Notes under the pieces: model-generated | Database searches by the model: none | What the model saw: only the letters and a program-made list of their open reading frames with translations | What the model was told of the DNA's origin: nothing | Shown here: in pieces, positions 51,355 through 60,897 of the stretch | Position numbering within the stretch: position 1 is the stretch's first letter | Layout of the letters: every line of letters starts with the position of its first letter | Program-made: the position numbers and the translations under genes | Assembly (NCBI RefSeq): GCF_000513295.1 | Contig: NC_023065.1 | Span: 682,001 to 746,000 of the forward strand | Length of the DNA: 64,000 nucleotides | Reading direction: 5' to 3' | DNA from: Magnetospirillum gryphiswaldense MSR-1 v2 | GTDB lineage: Bacteria > Pseudomonadota > Alphaproteobacteria > Rhodospirillales > Magnetospirillaceae

Positions 51355-51393
51355 GGTGAAGCCCTGGCTTCACCCTGCCGCCATTGAGGCGGC
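51355..51393 (+). other. Two hairpins between adhesin and TolC gene
   Basis: GGTGAAGCC/GGCTTCACC (51355-51363 with 51366-51374; effective stem 8) and GCCGCC/GGCGGC (51377-51382 with 51388-51393). They are absent from copy 1, where the gap is only 11 bases. May set the adhesin:TolC mRNA ratio. Confidence 0.4.
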
Positions 51394-51443
51394 GGCCAAG
51401 CGAATGGAATGAGCGCCCGGCGAGGGAAAATATACTGAGGGGG

Positions 51444-53099
51444 ATGGTTATGGTTATTTCTGCTTTTGGTGCCCGGCGCCTGCTGGCATCCGTGTCTTTG
51501 GTCGCGCTGCTTTCCGCCTGCGCCATGACGCCCGAGCCCTTCACCCCCGAGCAGCTTGCCCAAAGCTCAAAGGATGACCGCGCCGACATGTTCAAGTCGG
51601 GGGAACCGCTTTCCGGCCCATTGACGGTGTCCGAGGCTATTGCGCGGGCCTTGAAGCACAATCTGGATCGCCGTGCCAAGGTGATGGAAGAAGCCCTCGC
51701 CCTGGGCCAGACCGACATCGACCGCTGGGACATGCTGCCCAAGCTGGTGGCCAACGGCAATTTCACCTCGCGCTCCGAGCCCAACGCCACCCGCTCGCGT
51801 GATCTTTATACCCAGACCACCAGCACCTCTAATCCCACCTATTCGGCGGATCGCGACAATTACACCGCCGATCTGGGGCTTTCCTGGAACGTGCTGGATT
51901 TCGGGCTTAGCTACTTCACCGCCAAGCAGAACGCCGACCGTGCCCTGATCGCCACCGAGCGTAAGCGCAAGGCCGTCCACAATCTGGTGCAGGAAGTGCG
52001 CTTCGCCTTCTGGCGGGCGGCGGCCCACCAGGAACTGAAGGTCGAGGTGGATACTGCGGTGGCCGAAGCCAAGGTGGCGCTGGATCGGGCCGAGATTGTG
52101 GAAAAGGAAAACCTGAAGGCCCCGGCCGAGGCGTTGCGCTATCAGAAAAGCCTGCTGGAGACGCTGCGCCAGCTGACCGCCATTCAACAGGAACTCAGCA
52201 CCGCCGAGATCGAGCTGGCGGCGCTGATCAATGCGCCCCCCGGCACCAAGCTGGTGCTGGATGTGCCCAAGGACATGACCGTCCCCGCCTGGGATCTGGA
52301 TCTGGAAAAGATGGAGGAAGTGGCCTTCGTCAATAACCCCGATCTGCGCGAACAGGGCTATCAGGCCCGCATCTCGGCCAATGACACCAGAAAGGCCATC
52401 GCCCGGCTGTTCCCCGGCATCACTTTTTCCGCCAGCCGCAATTACGATCATAACTCGTTCCTGATGGCCAACCACTGGTACGAAGCGGGAGCCAAGCTGT
52501 CGTGGAACCTGATGAATCTGGTCAGCGGCCCTGACGCCATCAAATACGCCGAAACCACCGAGGATGTGGCCAAGGCCAAGCGCCTGGCGCTGCGCATGGC
52601 GGTGCTGGCCCAGGTGCATGTGTCAGAGCGCCAGTTCCGCAATTCCATCAGCCAGTACCAGCAATCCGACAAGCTGTGGCGGGTCGATACCCGGCTGTTC
52701 CAATTGTCGGAAGCCAAGACCGCCAACGACGCCCAGGGCATGCTGGAACGGGTCGCCGGCCGCGCCTCGGCCATCGCCTCGGCGCTCAGGCGCTTCCAGA
52801 CCTATGCCCAGGTCGAGCAATCCTACGCCAAGATGCAGGCGTCGCTGGGTCAGGATCTGATGCCCGACAGCGTCGCCGGCCACGACCTTTCCGGCTTGTC
52901 GGCGGCCATCGCCGAACGGCTGGCGGCCTGGGGTGCGGTAGAGAACAAGGCGAAGCCGGAGGCCCAGATCCTGGCGTCCCAGCCGGTTGCATCCCCTCCG
53001 CAACCGGCCTTGCCTGAACAGAACGGAGGTGGCTGGTTGAACGGCATCAGCCGTTTTTTTGGCCAGGATGAAAGCGAAGACCAGGTCGCATCACGATGA
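51444..53099 (+). CDS. TolC-family outer membrane lipoprotein, copy 2
   Basis: 551 residues, about 85 percent identical by eye to copy 1 in the N-terminal half and more divergent later. Lipobox LSAC; same AIARALKHNLDRRAK and ALAQVHVSERQFRNSI blocks. C-terminus is longer (WLNGISRFFGQDESED), seemingly the native end. Its stop overlaps the next gene start (ATGA), linking it to the adaptor operon. Start at 51444 or 51450 (the second has better spacing to the GGGGG site). Confidence 0.87.
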   Translation: MVMVISAFGARRLLASVSLVALLSACAMTPEPFTPEQLAQSSKDDRADMFKSGEPLSGPLTVSEAIARALKHNLDRRAKVMEEALALGQTDIDRWDMLPKLVANGNFTSRSEPNATRSRDLYTQTTSTSNPTYSADRDNYTADLGLSWNVLDFGLSYFTAKQNADRALIATERKRKAVHNLVQEVRFAFWRAAAHQELKVEVDTAVAEAKVALDRAEIVEKENLKAPAEALRYQKSLLETLRQLTAIQQELSTAEIELAALINAPPGTKLVLDVPKDMTVPAWDLDLEKMEEVAFVNNPDLREQGYQARISANDTRKAIARLFPGITFSASRNYDHNSFLMANHWYEAGAKLSWNLMNLVSGPDAIKYAETTEDVAKAKRLALRMAVLAQVHVSERQFRNSISQYQQSDKLWRVDTRLFQLSEAKTANDAQGMLERVAGRASAIASALRRFQTYAQVEQSYAKMQASLGQDLMPDSVAGHDLSGLSAAIAERLAAWGAVENKAKPEAQILASQPVASPPQPALPEQNGGGWLNGISRFFGQDESEDQVASR

Positions 53100-53812
53100 A
53101 GGCCGGCCTTCCCGTCATCATCCTTTTGGTGCTGGGAAGTGTGCCGGCGCTGGGACAGGAACTGCGTGCCCAGCTCAGCCCCCGTGATTTCACCACCTTG
53201 GCCGCCGAGATCGGGGCCAAGGTGGAACGTATCGCCGTCCGCGAAGGCGAGCGCTTCAAGAAGGGCGACACGCTGGTCGCCTTCGATTGTTCCATACAGC
53301 GGGCGCAACTGGCCGAGGCCAGGGCATCACTATCGGCCGCCGACAAGACGGTGGCGGTCAATGCCAGGCTTCTGGAATTGCAGACCATCGGCAAGCTGGA
53401 AAGCGATGTCGCCCTGGCCGAACGCGACAAGGCCCGCGCCCGTGAAGCCGCCGGTGCAGCGGTAACCGCCAAATGCGCTGTTCCGGCGCCCTTCGACGGA
53501 AGGGTGGTGGAACAGAAGGTCCGCGCCCAGCAATATGTCCAGCCCGGTCAGGCCCTGCTGGACGTGCTGGACGATTCGGTATTGGAGCTGGACTTCGTCG
53601 TGCCCAGCAAATGGCTGGTGTGGCTGAAGCCCGGCCACGGCTTCCAGGTGGCCATAGACGAGACCGGAAAGACCTATCCGGTGAAGCTGACCCGCGTTGG
53701 CGCCCGCATCGATCCGGTCAGCCAGTCGGTGCGCATCACCGGCGCCATCGGCGGCCACTTCCCGGAATTGTCGGCCGGCATGTCGGGCAGAGTGCTGCTC
53801 TCTCCCCCATGA
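53096..53812 (+). CDS. Periplasmic adaptor, HlyD/RND-type
   Basis: 238 residues. Signal peptide MKAGLPVIILLVLGSVPALG with cleavage before QELRA. Lipoyl-like half motifs IGAKVERIAVREGERFKKGD and CAVPAPFDGRVVEQKVRAQQ flank a short coiled coil (RAQLAEARASLSAADKTV). The length is short for an RND adaptor, lacking the membrane-proximal domain. Coupled with TolC copy 2; presumably bridges the inner-membrane component and the channel. Confidence 0.8.
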   Translation: MKAGLPVIILLVLGSVPALGQELRAQLSPRDFTTLAAEIGAKVERIAVREGERFKKGDTLVAFDCSIQRAQLAEARASLSAADKTVAVNARLLELQTIGKLESDVALAERDKARAREAAGAAVTAKCAVPAPFDGRVVEQKVRAQQYVQPGQALLDVLDDSVLELDFVVPSKWLVWLKPGHGFQVAIDETGKTYPVKLTRVGARIDPVSQSVRITGAIGGHFPELSAGMSGRVLLSPP

Positions 53813-53906
53813 TGGAGCGCAGCGACTGGCGCGTTGAGCGCCCGCGAACCAATGTGAGCGCAAGCCAAGCGTGCGGATGCACGCGCCCGGCGCCTGAGGG
53901 GCAATC

Positions 53907-55171
53907 ATGATGGACATCATCCATGCCTGGCTTGAGCTCGAACACCGGATCCTGAAGGCCAAGCGCCCGGTCGAGGCCGAGTTCGCCGCCGTTAATCTGG
54001 CCCATACCCTGGTGTCCTATCGTCAAGCCGTGCTGTGGGATCAGGGGTAGTCGCCCTGTCGGGGGCGGCGTCGGTCGAGACCAATGCGCCCTTCGTGCTG
54101 TGGCTGGACAAGACCATCCGCCACCTGCATCCCGACCACGCCACCCTGGTGGGGGGCGACGACCTGCCTGCGGAGTTGCGCGATCAATGGGGCGAGTGGC
54201 TTCCCGTCCATGGACTGATCCTGCCTTGTGGGTCTGCCACCCTGCTGTTCGCCCGTGACGAGCCCTTTACCGAAGGTGAAGTCGCCCTGCTCGAACGTCT
54301 GGCCGATCTGGTTGGCATGACCCGCGCCGCGCTGTTGCCGCGCAAGCGTGCCTTCAAGATGCCGACGGGCCGCCGCGCCTGGGCCTTGGCTGCACTTGGA
54401 TTGGCCGCGTTGTTCTTCCCCGTCACCGGCTCGGTGCTGGCTCCGGCTGAAAGCGTGCCAGCCCACCCCATAATGGTGCGTGCCCCCCTGGACGGCGTGG
54501 TGGACAAGGTGCTGGTGCGTCCCAACGATGCGGTCACCGAAGGCCAAATCCTGTTCGCCCTGGATGCAACCACGATTTCCGGGCGGCTGGACGTGGCCCG
54601 CCAGACCCAAGCCACAGCGGAAGCCGAATACCGCCAAGCCGCCCAGGCCATGGTGTTTGACGCCAAGGCCAAGGCGCAGGTGGCCATCCTGGCAGGCAAG
54701 GCCGAGGAAAAGGCCGCCGAGGTCCGGCTGCTGGAAAACCAGTTGGCCCGTATCGAGGCCAAGGCGCCGCGCCCCGGCATCGCCGTGTTTGACGATGCCG
54801 CCGACTGGATCGGCCGTCCGGTGGTGGTGGGTGAAAAGGTGATGGCGGTGGCCGACGAGACGGACACCGAGATCGAAGCCTGGGTCTCGGTCGTGGATGT
54901 GGGTGAGGTGCGGGTGGATGGCACACTGACCTTTTTCCTCAACACCGACCCGCTGTCGCCGGTGAAGGCCAAGGTTCGTTCCGTCGCCTATGAAGCCAAT
55001 GCCCGGCCCGATTCCACCATCGCCCACCGGGTCCGCGCCAGCCTGACCTCGCCCCAAAAGCCTCGCCTGGGCCTGAAAGGCACGGCTCGCATCGACGGCG
55101 ACACCGTGCCGCTGGTGTGGTGGTTCTTCCGCCGTCCGCTGGCCACCATCCGCCAGTTCGTGGGGGTCTGA
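53907..55171 (+). CDS. HlyD-type adaptor with transmembrane helix, N-terminal frameshift
   Basis: Two frames. The natural start (MMDIIHAWLELEHRILKAKR, ATG 53907, GAGGGG upstream) stops at TAG 54048-54050 after 47 residues. The body continues in the frame beginning at GTG 54035 (GSGVVALSGAASVETN) and runs to 55171 (378 residues): GAF-like N-domain, one transmembrane helix (AWALAALGLAALFFPVTGS), and a lipoyl/coiled-coil/lipoyl adaptor (IMVRAPLDGVVDKVLV, IAVFDDAADWIGRPVVVGEK). An indel near 54035-54045 separates them; the GTG has no ribosome site, so the gene may be reduced or silent. Confidence 0.75.
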
Positions 55172-55174
55172 GCC

Positions 55175-57274
55175 ATGTTTGGCGCCGTCGCCCTGCCATC
55201 CTTGCGCGACGATCTGGCCCTGCTGCCCGGCCCGCCCGCTCATGACGGCGCTCCCACCTGGACCCTGCACGACCCGCTGTCCAACCGCTTCTTCCGCCTG
55301 TCCTGGCCGGCCTTCGAGGTGCTGTCACGCTGGCATCTGGGCAGCCCAACCGACGTGGCCAAATCCGTTTGCGCCGAGACCCCGCTGGACCTGGATGACC
55401 AGGATGTAGCCAGTGTGGTCGAGTTCTTGGCCCGTGGCGGCTTGCTGAAGGCCGAAACCCCGAAGGACGTTGACCGGCTGCTGGCCATCCACGATGCGGC
55501 CAAGACCAGTTGGCTCACCTGGGCCTTGCACCATTACCTGTTCTTCCGCATCCCCCTGGTCCGGCCCGATGCCTGGCTGACCAGGACTTTGCCCTTCGTC
55601 GCCTGGATGGGTTCACGCCCCTTTCGGCTGGCCACGCTGGCCGCGCTGCTGCTGGGACTGTTGATGGTAGGGCGGCAATGGGACCGCTTCGCCGCCACCT
55701 TCGTTGATCATTTCTCGCTGAGCGGGCTGGCCGCTTTCGGGATCGCGCTGGGCTTCGCCAAGATGGCCCACGAACTGGGCCACGCCTTCACCGCCAAATC
55801 CTATGGCTGCCGAGTGCCCACCATGGGCGTGGCCTTCCTGGTGCTGTGGCCCATGCTCTACACCGACGTCAACGATGCCTGGAAGCTGACCGACCGGCGT
55901 CAGCGGCTGATGGTGGGGGCGGCGGGCATTCTGGCCGAAATGACCATCGCCGCCTGGGCAGTACTGGCCTGGGGGCTGTTGCCCGAGGGCCCCGCCAAGG
56001 GCATGACCTTCACCCTGGCGGTCACCACCCTGATCTCGTCATTGGCCATCAACCTCAGCCCGTTCATGCGCTTCGACGGCTATTTCCTGGCCATGGACGC
56101 GCTGGATCAGCCCAATCTGCACCCGCGCAGCTTCGCGCTGGCCCGCTGGCACCTCAGAGAAGTGCTGTTCGGTCTGAACGAGCCGGTGCCGGAACACCTA
56201 CCCTCCACCACAAGGGCCTGGATGATCGTCTTCGCCTGGGCGGTATGGATTTATCGGCTGGCGCTGTTCCTGGGCATCGCCGTTCTAGTCTACCACTTCT
56301 TCATCAAGGTAGTCGGCATCGTCCTGTTCGTGGTGGAAATCGGCTGGTTCGTGATCAAGCCGTTCTGGGCCGAGATGGCGGAGTGGCGGAAACGTCTGCC
56401 TGCCATCCGCGCCAGCCGACGTAGTCGCTGGCCTCTGGGCGGTTTGCTGTTCGTGTTGCTGATCCTGCTGGTGCCGTGGTCGGGCCGCGTCTCGGCCCCA
56501 GCCATTCTGAAGGCGGAAAGCCACATGGCGCTGTATGCCCCCAGCTCCTCTATCCTGGCGGAGATCCGGGTGGCCGAGGGTCAGAAGGTGGAGGTAGGAA
56601 CGGTGCTGGCCCGCCTGGACAACCCCGATCTGGCCTTGCGTCTCCAGCAGGTCGAGCGGCGCATTGGTGTGCTGAAATACGAGCTTTCCGCCACAGGGTT
56701 CGAGGACAGCTTCCGCAACCGCACCCAATCCATCACCCAGGAACTGGCCGGCGCCGTGGCCGAACGCGCAGCCATCCAAGCGGAAACCGACAGGCTAACC
56801 CTGGTGGCCCCCATGGCCGCCACCATCACCGACATTTCGCCCAACTTACAGCCCGGCCAGTGGATCAATGGCCGCGAACCCATCCTGGGCTTGCGCGTCG
56901 GCACCGTGCTGGAAGCCTATGTTGCCGAATCCGACCTTCCCCGCATCGCAAAAAACAACTCGGCCCGCTTCATCCCCGAAGGCGGCGGCACGGCTATGGA
57001 CGCCACCATCGCCGCCATCGACCGTGTCGCCGTTAAGGCGCTCACCGAACCATCCCTGGCCGCCCCCTATGGCGGCACCATCCCCGCCCGCTTCGCCGAC
57101 AAGACCCTGGTGCCCGACGGCGCCCTTTACCGCGTCCGCCTGGCCACCGACACCCCAACCGCTTTCGCCGCCCCCATGCGCGGCCAAATCCACATGGATG
57201 GACAACGTCAATCCCTGATGGGCAGCGCCCTGCGATCCGCCGCCGCCGTGCTGATCCGCGAATGGGGCTTCTGA
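55175..57274 (+). CDS. M50 metalloprotease-HlyD fusion, polytopic
   Basis: 699 residues. An N-terminal PqqD-like/winged region (about 1-110), then membrane segments and site-2-protease motif HELGH (199-203, MAHELGHAFT) with NLSPFMRFDGYF (293-304) as the third-ligand motif, further membrane segments to about 440, and a C-terminal adaptor with lipoyl halves (LYAPSSSILAEIRVAEGQKV, LVAPMAATITDISPNLQPGQ). Fusions of this type occur next to large LEPR-type adhesins and TolC. No ATPase is nearby; how export is energised is unknown. 3 bases after the preceding gene. Confidence 0.87.
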   Translation: MFGAVALPSLRDDLALLPGPPAHDGAPTWTLHDPLSNRFFRLSWPAFEVLSRWHLGSPTDVAKSVCAETPLDLDDQDVASVVEFLARGGLLKAETPKDVDRLLAIHDAAKTSWLTWALHHYLFFRIPLVRPDAWLTRTLPFVAWMGSRPFRLATLAALLLGLLMVGRQWDRFAATFVDHFSLSGLAAFGIALGFAKMAHELGHAFTAKSYGCRVPTMGVAFLVLWPMLYTDVNDAWKLTDRRQRLMVGAAGILAEMTIAAWAVLAWGLLPEGPAKGMTFTLAVTTLISSLAINLSPFMRFDGYFLAMDALDQPNLHPRSFALARWHLREVLFGLNEPVPEHLPSTTRAWMIVFAWAVWIYRLALFLGIAVLVYHFFIKVVGIVLFVVEIGWFVIKPFWAEMAEWRKRLPAIRASRRSRWPLGGLLFVLLILLVPWSGRVSAPAILKAESHMALYAPSSSILAEIRVAEGQKVEVGTVLARLDNPDLALRLQQVERRIGVLKYELSATGFEDSFRNRTQSITQELAGAVAERAAIQAETDRLTLVAPMAATITDISPNLQPGQWINGREPILGLRVGTVLEAYVAESDLPRIAKNNSARFIPEGGGTAMDATIAAIDRVAVKALTEPSLAAPYGGTIPARFADKTLVPDGALYRVRLATDTPTAFAAPMRGQIHMDGQRQSLMGSALRSAAAVLIREWGF

Positions 57275-57289
57275 ATTGAGGAGATCGTC

Positions 57290-57619
57290 ATGAGAAAACT
57301 GCCCTTGGCCCTGGTCATCCTGACCCTGCTGTCACCGCTGAACGCCATTTCCGCGGACAAGCCCGAAGCGAATCCGGATGCGGTCTATGCATCCAACCGC
57401 GCCGTCGATCTGGAGGTGATGCGCCTGCGCCTGGGAACCAATCCATCCCCAGGTGCGACGGCCACACTGATTGAGGCCGAGGACCTGCTGCGCCGCTTCA
57501 AGCAAGCCCCTGCCAAGGACAAACCCGCTTTGCGGTCACAGATCGACGCAGCCGTGGCCCGGATGGAAATGGACGCGGCCACCATGAAGCAGAGGGATGG
57601 AAAGCTGCCGGGGGATTGA
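57290..57619 (+). CDS. Small secreted periplasmic protein of the export locus
   Basis: 109 residues. Signal peptide MRKLPLALVILTLLSPLNAI with AISA cleavage-like end, then a helical, charged body (NRAVDLEVMRLRLG, LIEAEDLLRRFKQ, RMEMDAATMKQRDG). GAGGAG lies 6 bases upstream. Unknown function; position suggests an accessory chaperone of the export locus. Confidence 0.65.
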   Translation: MRKLPLALVILTLLSPLNAISADKPEANPDAVYASNRAVDLEVMRLRLGTNPSPGATATLIEAEDLLRRFKQAPAKDKPALRSQIDAAVARMEMDAATMKQRDGKLPGD

Positions 57620-57894
57620 CAGCAGCAGTACCGTCAATCGGGAAGCCCCTTTGATCCGTTCATAGCGCCAATCCCAGATTCACCCTCCTTCCTCTACGAC
57701 ACGAGGCTGGTACAATCCATTTTGGTCCAAACTGGAAGATAACTACGGATTATCGATCCGGGCGCAGAAGGCGCCACACGGGGCTTGCCGCCATAGACCC
57801 TACGCTGCCGCGCCTGGATCAGCGCCAGGGTGATTGATCCGCTGGTGAATGAAAATGCCGATACCAGGATCTCCTGGCGGGCCAGCTCACGCTA

Positions 57895-58360
57895 TCACGG
57901 TGCTGGCCGAACACTGCCGACAGTCAGCGCCAGCCGCAGTTCGTCGTGATCAAATGCCGTCTCCATACGCTCGATCTCCGACGGCTTGACGTGCATGGAG
58001 GCCGCCACCGTTTTCCACTGCGCTGTCGCGGCGGCAACTTCCCGGATGATGGCATCGGCGTCGGTCTGGGCCAAACCGAAATACCCGGCACTCTCCCGCG
58101 CCAGCTCAATCGAGCAGGTGCCTTCGTCCAGGCTGATATTGGTCGACAGGATGTGCGCCTTCACGTCGGCTGGAACCGGATTCAGGTCGTAGGCCGGTGA
58201 CAGCCGCCAGCCATTCTCGCCCGCCCACAAAAAACCGTGATTACGCAGATGGTCATCGACATTCGACACCAGGATGTTGAACACCATCCGCCGGAACAGT
58301 TCGGCGGCATCGGCGTCAGTGTCGGAGCCATAGGTCCGCAGGGCTGCCTCACCTTTGGCA
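57895..58360 (-). pseudogene. HipA C-terminal fragment
   Basis: VFNILVSNVDDHLRNHGFLW and RLSPAYDLNPVPADVKAH are the C-terminal blocks of HipA-type kinases (SNVDDHLRNH and LSPAYDLNP motifs). The kinase N-domain and HipB are absent. It runs into a PLD-nuclease fragment in another frame at about 58360. The 275 bases to its left (57620-57894) show no gene. Confidence 0.75.
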
Positions 58361-58819
58361 TGCCGAGCAGGCTATACCGCTGCGCTTGGGCTGCGTCAGT
58401 GATCACCAACAGATTTTCCGCGTTCTTTTCCTGGGCGGCACGGCTGAAGTTGAAACTGCCGGTGATGACGCGTTCCCGGTCAATCACCATGATCTTGTTG
58501 TGGGCGATGGCGTGTTCGCGATCGACAGTCACAGGCACCTTGGCAATGACCAATGTGTCGGCCGCAATCTGTCCCTTGTTTTCACATGCCGCCTTTTCAG
58601 CCCGGCAGAAATTCGATTTGTCGAGGATGGCCCTGACGTCGACGCCCCGCTTCTTAGCGGCAACCAGCGCCTTGACGATATCGGGATTGGTGAAGCTGTA
58701 CGCCTGAACCAAGACTTCCCGCTTGGCAGCGGCGATTTGATCCACGATCACGGCGGTGCAATCCTCACCGGGGGTGAAGCATACGCGAATATCGCTGGCA
58801 TAAGCTGTGCCGAACGCTA
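58361..58819 (-). pseudogene. PLD-family nuclease fragment, truncated at both ends
   Basis: LAFGTAYASDIRVCFTPGED starts inside what was the signal peptide and is cut by the IS630 element at 58819. The body holds VLVQAYSFTNPDIVKALVAA and the HKD motif HNKIMVIDRERVITGSFNFS of Nuc-type phospholipase D nucleases. After ENLLVITDAAQAQRYS it joins HipA sequence. The IS630 end supplies an in-frame ATG at 58844, so a hybrid open frame exists, without a signal peptide. Confidence 0.75.
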
Positions 58820-58827
58820 GAGCATTT

Positions 58828-59340
58828 TCACATCGAGCGTCCATATCCGTCGTGGGCGAAGAAATTGGCGCATTCCTCGGGCGGAAACAGGTCGATGAGT
58901 TTTCCGATCACGTCCCATAAGGTGTTGATGGTGCGGGCTTGCGCCTTTCGCAGCAGGCTCTTGAGCTTGGCGAAGGCGAGCTCGATGGGATTGAGGTCTG
59001 GGGAGTAGGGCGGCAGATACCGCAGGGTGGCCCCTCGGGCTTCGATGAGTTGCTTGACCCCTGCCACCTTGTGGGCGGGCAGATTGTCCATTACGACGAT
59101 GTCGCCGGGCCGCAAGGTCGGAGCCAGGACCTGCTCGACATAGGCCAGGAAGATCGCGCCATTCATCGCCTTGTCGATGACGAAGGGGGCGGAGATTCCG
59201 TCATGCCGGAGCGCCCCGACGAAGGTGGTCATTTTCCAATGACCGTGCGGCACCGCAGCCAGCAGCCGCTGACCGCGCGGCGCCCGTCCGTAGCGCCGGG
59301 TCATGTTGGTCGATGCCCCGGTTTCATCAAGGAAGACCAA
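58828..59340 (-). CDS. IS630 transposase, DDE part (OrfB)
   Basis: 170 residues from a TTG, but the conserved frame continues upstream ([20 protein letters not shown]) to the A7G site at 59431-59438. Catalytic Asp in [11 protein letters not shown], then [11 protein letters not shown] and [19 protein letters not shown] give the DDE triad. Expected to be made as an OrfAB fusion by -1 frameshifting. Confidence 0.85.
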   Translation of the reverse strand: MVFLDETGASTNMTRRYGRAPRGQRLLAAVPHGHWKMTTFVGALRHDGISAPFVIDKAMNGAIFLAYVEQVLAPTLRPGDIVVMDNLPAHKVAGVKQLIEARGATLRYLPPYSPDLNPIELAFAKLKSLLRKAQARTINTLWDVIGKLIDLFPPEECANFFAHDGYGRSM

Positions 59341-59393
59341 GCGGGTTGGGTCCAGCGCCGGCTGCTCGGCTCGCCAGGCGATGCGTCCTTCGG

Positions 59394-59789
59394 CTACGTC
59401 GGGACGTTCCTGCTCGGCAGCATGCGCACTCTTTTTTTCAGACTGAGGTCGAGCCGCTCAAGCGTGTTCCACAGGCCGCCGACGCTGATCGACACGCCCA
59501 ATTCGGCCAGAACCCAGGCGCGCAACTCAGCCAGCGTGGCATCGGGCTCGACCTTGATCTGCGCCTGCAACGCCTCAAGGTGAGCCGCCAGCTTCTGTCC
59601 TGGCCGCCCAGGCCGTGGCTTCACCGTCGTCTCGCCGGTGGCCCGGCGGCGGCCTTGGGCCTTGTAGATGTACGAAACGCTCACCCGGAACAGCGGCGCC
59701 ACCTCGTAGGCGCTCATGCCGCTGTCCACAGCCGCCAAAACTCTATCGCGCAAGTCCTGAGAATAGGACTGCCCTGAGCGCCACGTCAT
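59394..59789 (-). CDS. IS630 transposase, HTH part (OrfA)
   Basis: 131 residues, [20 protein letters not shown] start; paired-like HTH with [19 protein letters not shown]. After [10 protein letters not shown] the frame ends at 59394; a -1 slip on A7G moves ribosomes into OrfB. Confidence 0.85.
   Translation of the reverse strand: MTWRSGQSYSQDLRDRVLAAVDSGMSAYEVAPLFRVSVSYIYKAQGRRRATGETTVKPRPGRPGQKLAAHLEALQAQIKVEPDATLAELRAWVLAELGVSISVGGLWNTLERLDLSLKKRVRMLPSRNVPT
59431..59438 (-). promoter_or_regulatory. A7G slippery site in IS630
   Basis: Minus-strand AAAAAAAG in the OrfA/OrfB overlap; OrfA and OrfB frames differ by -1 here, as for many IS630 elements. Confidence 0.75.
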
Positions 59790-59940
59790 CGCATCATCCT
59801 CGGGAGCGTTGTTACCGAAGATGTTGAATCACAAAATGACCTCAGGGGGAATCCTCTACCGATTCCGCTCGGCGTGAAACCGCTCTAGGAAGAGGACAAG
59901 AAGGGGGGCAGTGAATATTTTCAACATGAGAGCCCCTGGA

Positions 59941-60897
59941 TCAACTGCGAAGAAGGTCAGACAGCTTAGGACGCTGGCCTTCTGGAAATGGCAAGGGGCG
60001 GCATACGCTCATGGCCAGGAATCCAATGCGTGCCATTCGCTGTCCAGCGATAATGCCCTCGCCAGCAGCGACCGTCACCTTTCCCAGAGCCTTCCCGACC
60101 ATCTCGCCAGCCGCCGTCGTAAAAGCATCGCCCAAGACATCTGTGGCAGCAACCACGCCAACTTCGCGCATCAGACGGCGCATCAGGGCAATGGTTGTCA
60201 GCTTTCCTGGCCGATGTCCGTAGACGGATGCAATTCCGCGGATCAGAGACGCTGATCGAGCGAGAAAGACTGCAGAATCTGTGAGTGTGGTCGGACTCAT
60301 GGCTACCAGCATGGCTGTATCGGCAGCGGCCCGCTTCACAAGCAGGGATGCCTGCTGATCCAGCGGCTCAAGCACCTGTCGATTGAACTGAGTGATCAGG
60401 CCAACTGCATCGCCACTCTTTGAGGCCTCATGCCACTTTGCTGGATCGTTAGACGTCGCCAGCGCATCTGTGACGTCCTTCAACAATTTCAGCGTCTCAC
60501 GTGGATCCTTGATCCTTGTGGCCCGAACACGAAGTTCATCAACATTTTGCAGGCGCCCCAGAGCAACCATCTCACGCCCGATCCAGACCAAGGCGCCCAA
60601 CACGGTAGCGCCGACGAAGAGCCCGCCGGCTGCAGCTAACGCCCAATGCCGGTCAGCGAGATCGAGCAGCCATTCGCCAACCGAAAGGCCAGCCAATCCG
60701 ACCAAGCCGAGGGCAAAAAGGCCTAGAGCGATCCCCACCTTACGCTGAGAGGGCGAGAGGACCTCCGTAACCGGGAGTGGTGTGGTTTCAATAACAATCC
60801 GCGACATCTCCTCCGCTTCTACGGTGAAAGCGTCGCGAGGCTGCAAGGAAGGGGCAAGTGGCTCGCATTCGGTAGGAATGGCGAACGGATCCGTCAT
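59941..60897 (-). CDS. YcjF-like DUF697 membrane protein
   Basis: 318 residues. Two hydrophobic segments (VGIALGLFALGLVGLAGLSV and AAAGGLFVGATVLGALVWIG) and a C-terminal DUF697 block (VYGHRPGKLTTIALMRRLM, VVAATDVLGDAFTTA). Same architecture as E. coli YcjF (TIGR01620). Overlaps the YcjX-like gene by 4 bases; the pair is conserved in proteobacteria. Confidence 0.88.
   Translation of the reverse strand: MTDPFAIPTECEPLAPSLQPRDAFTVEAEEMSRIVIETTPLPVTEVLSPSQRKVGIALGLFALGLVGLAGLSVGEWLLDLADRHWALAAAGGLFVGATVLGALVWIGREMVALGRLQNVDELRVRATRIKDPRETLKLLKDVTDALATSNDPAKWHEASKSGDAVGLITQFNRQVLEPLDQQASLLVKRAAADTAMLVAMSPTTLTDSAVFLARSASLIRGIASVYGHRPGKLTTIALMRRLMREVGVVAATDVLGDAFTTAAGEMVGKALGKVTVAAGEGIIAGQRMARIGFLAMSVCRPLPFPEGQRPKLSDLLRS

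Larger units (their letters stand above)
58820..59885 (-). mobile_element. IS630-family insertion sequence
   Basis: Imperfect inverted ends: GAGCATTTTCACATCGAGCG (58820-58839) and the inverse of CGCTCGGCGTGAAACCGCTC (59866-59885). Both sides are flanked by TA (58818-58819, 59886-59887), the IS630 target duplication. About 1066 bp with two overlapping transposase frames joined by an A7G slip site. It cuts the PLD nuclease gene. Confidence 0.85.
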
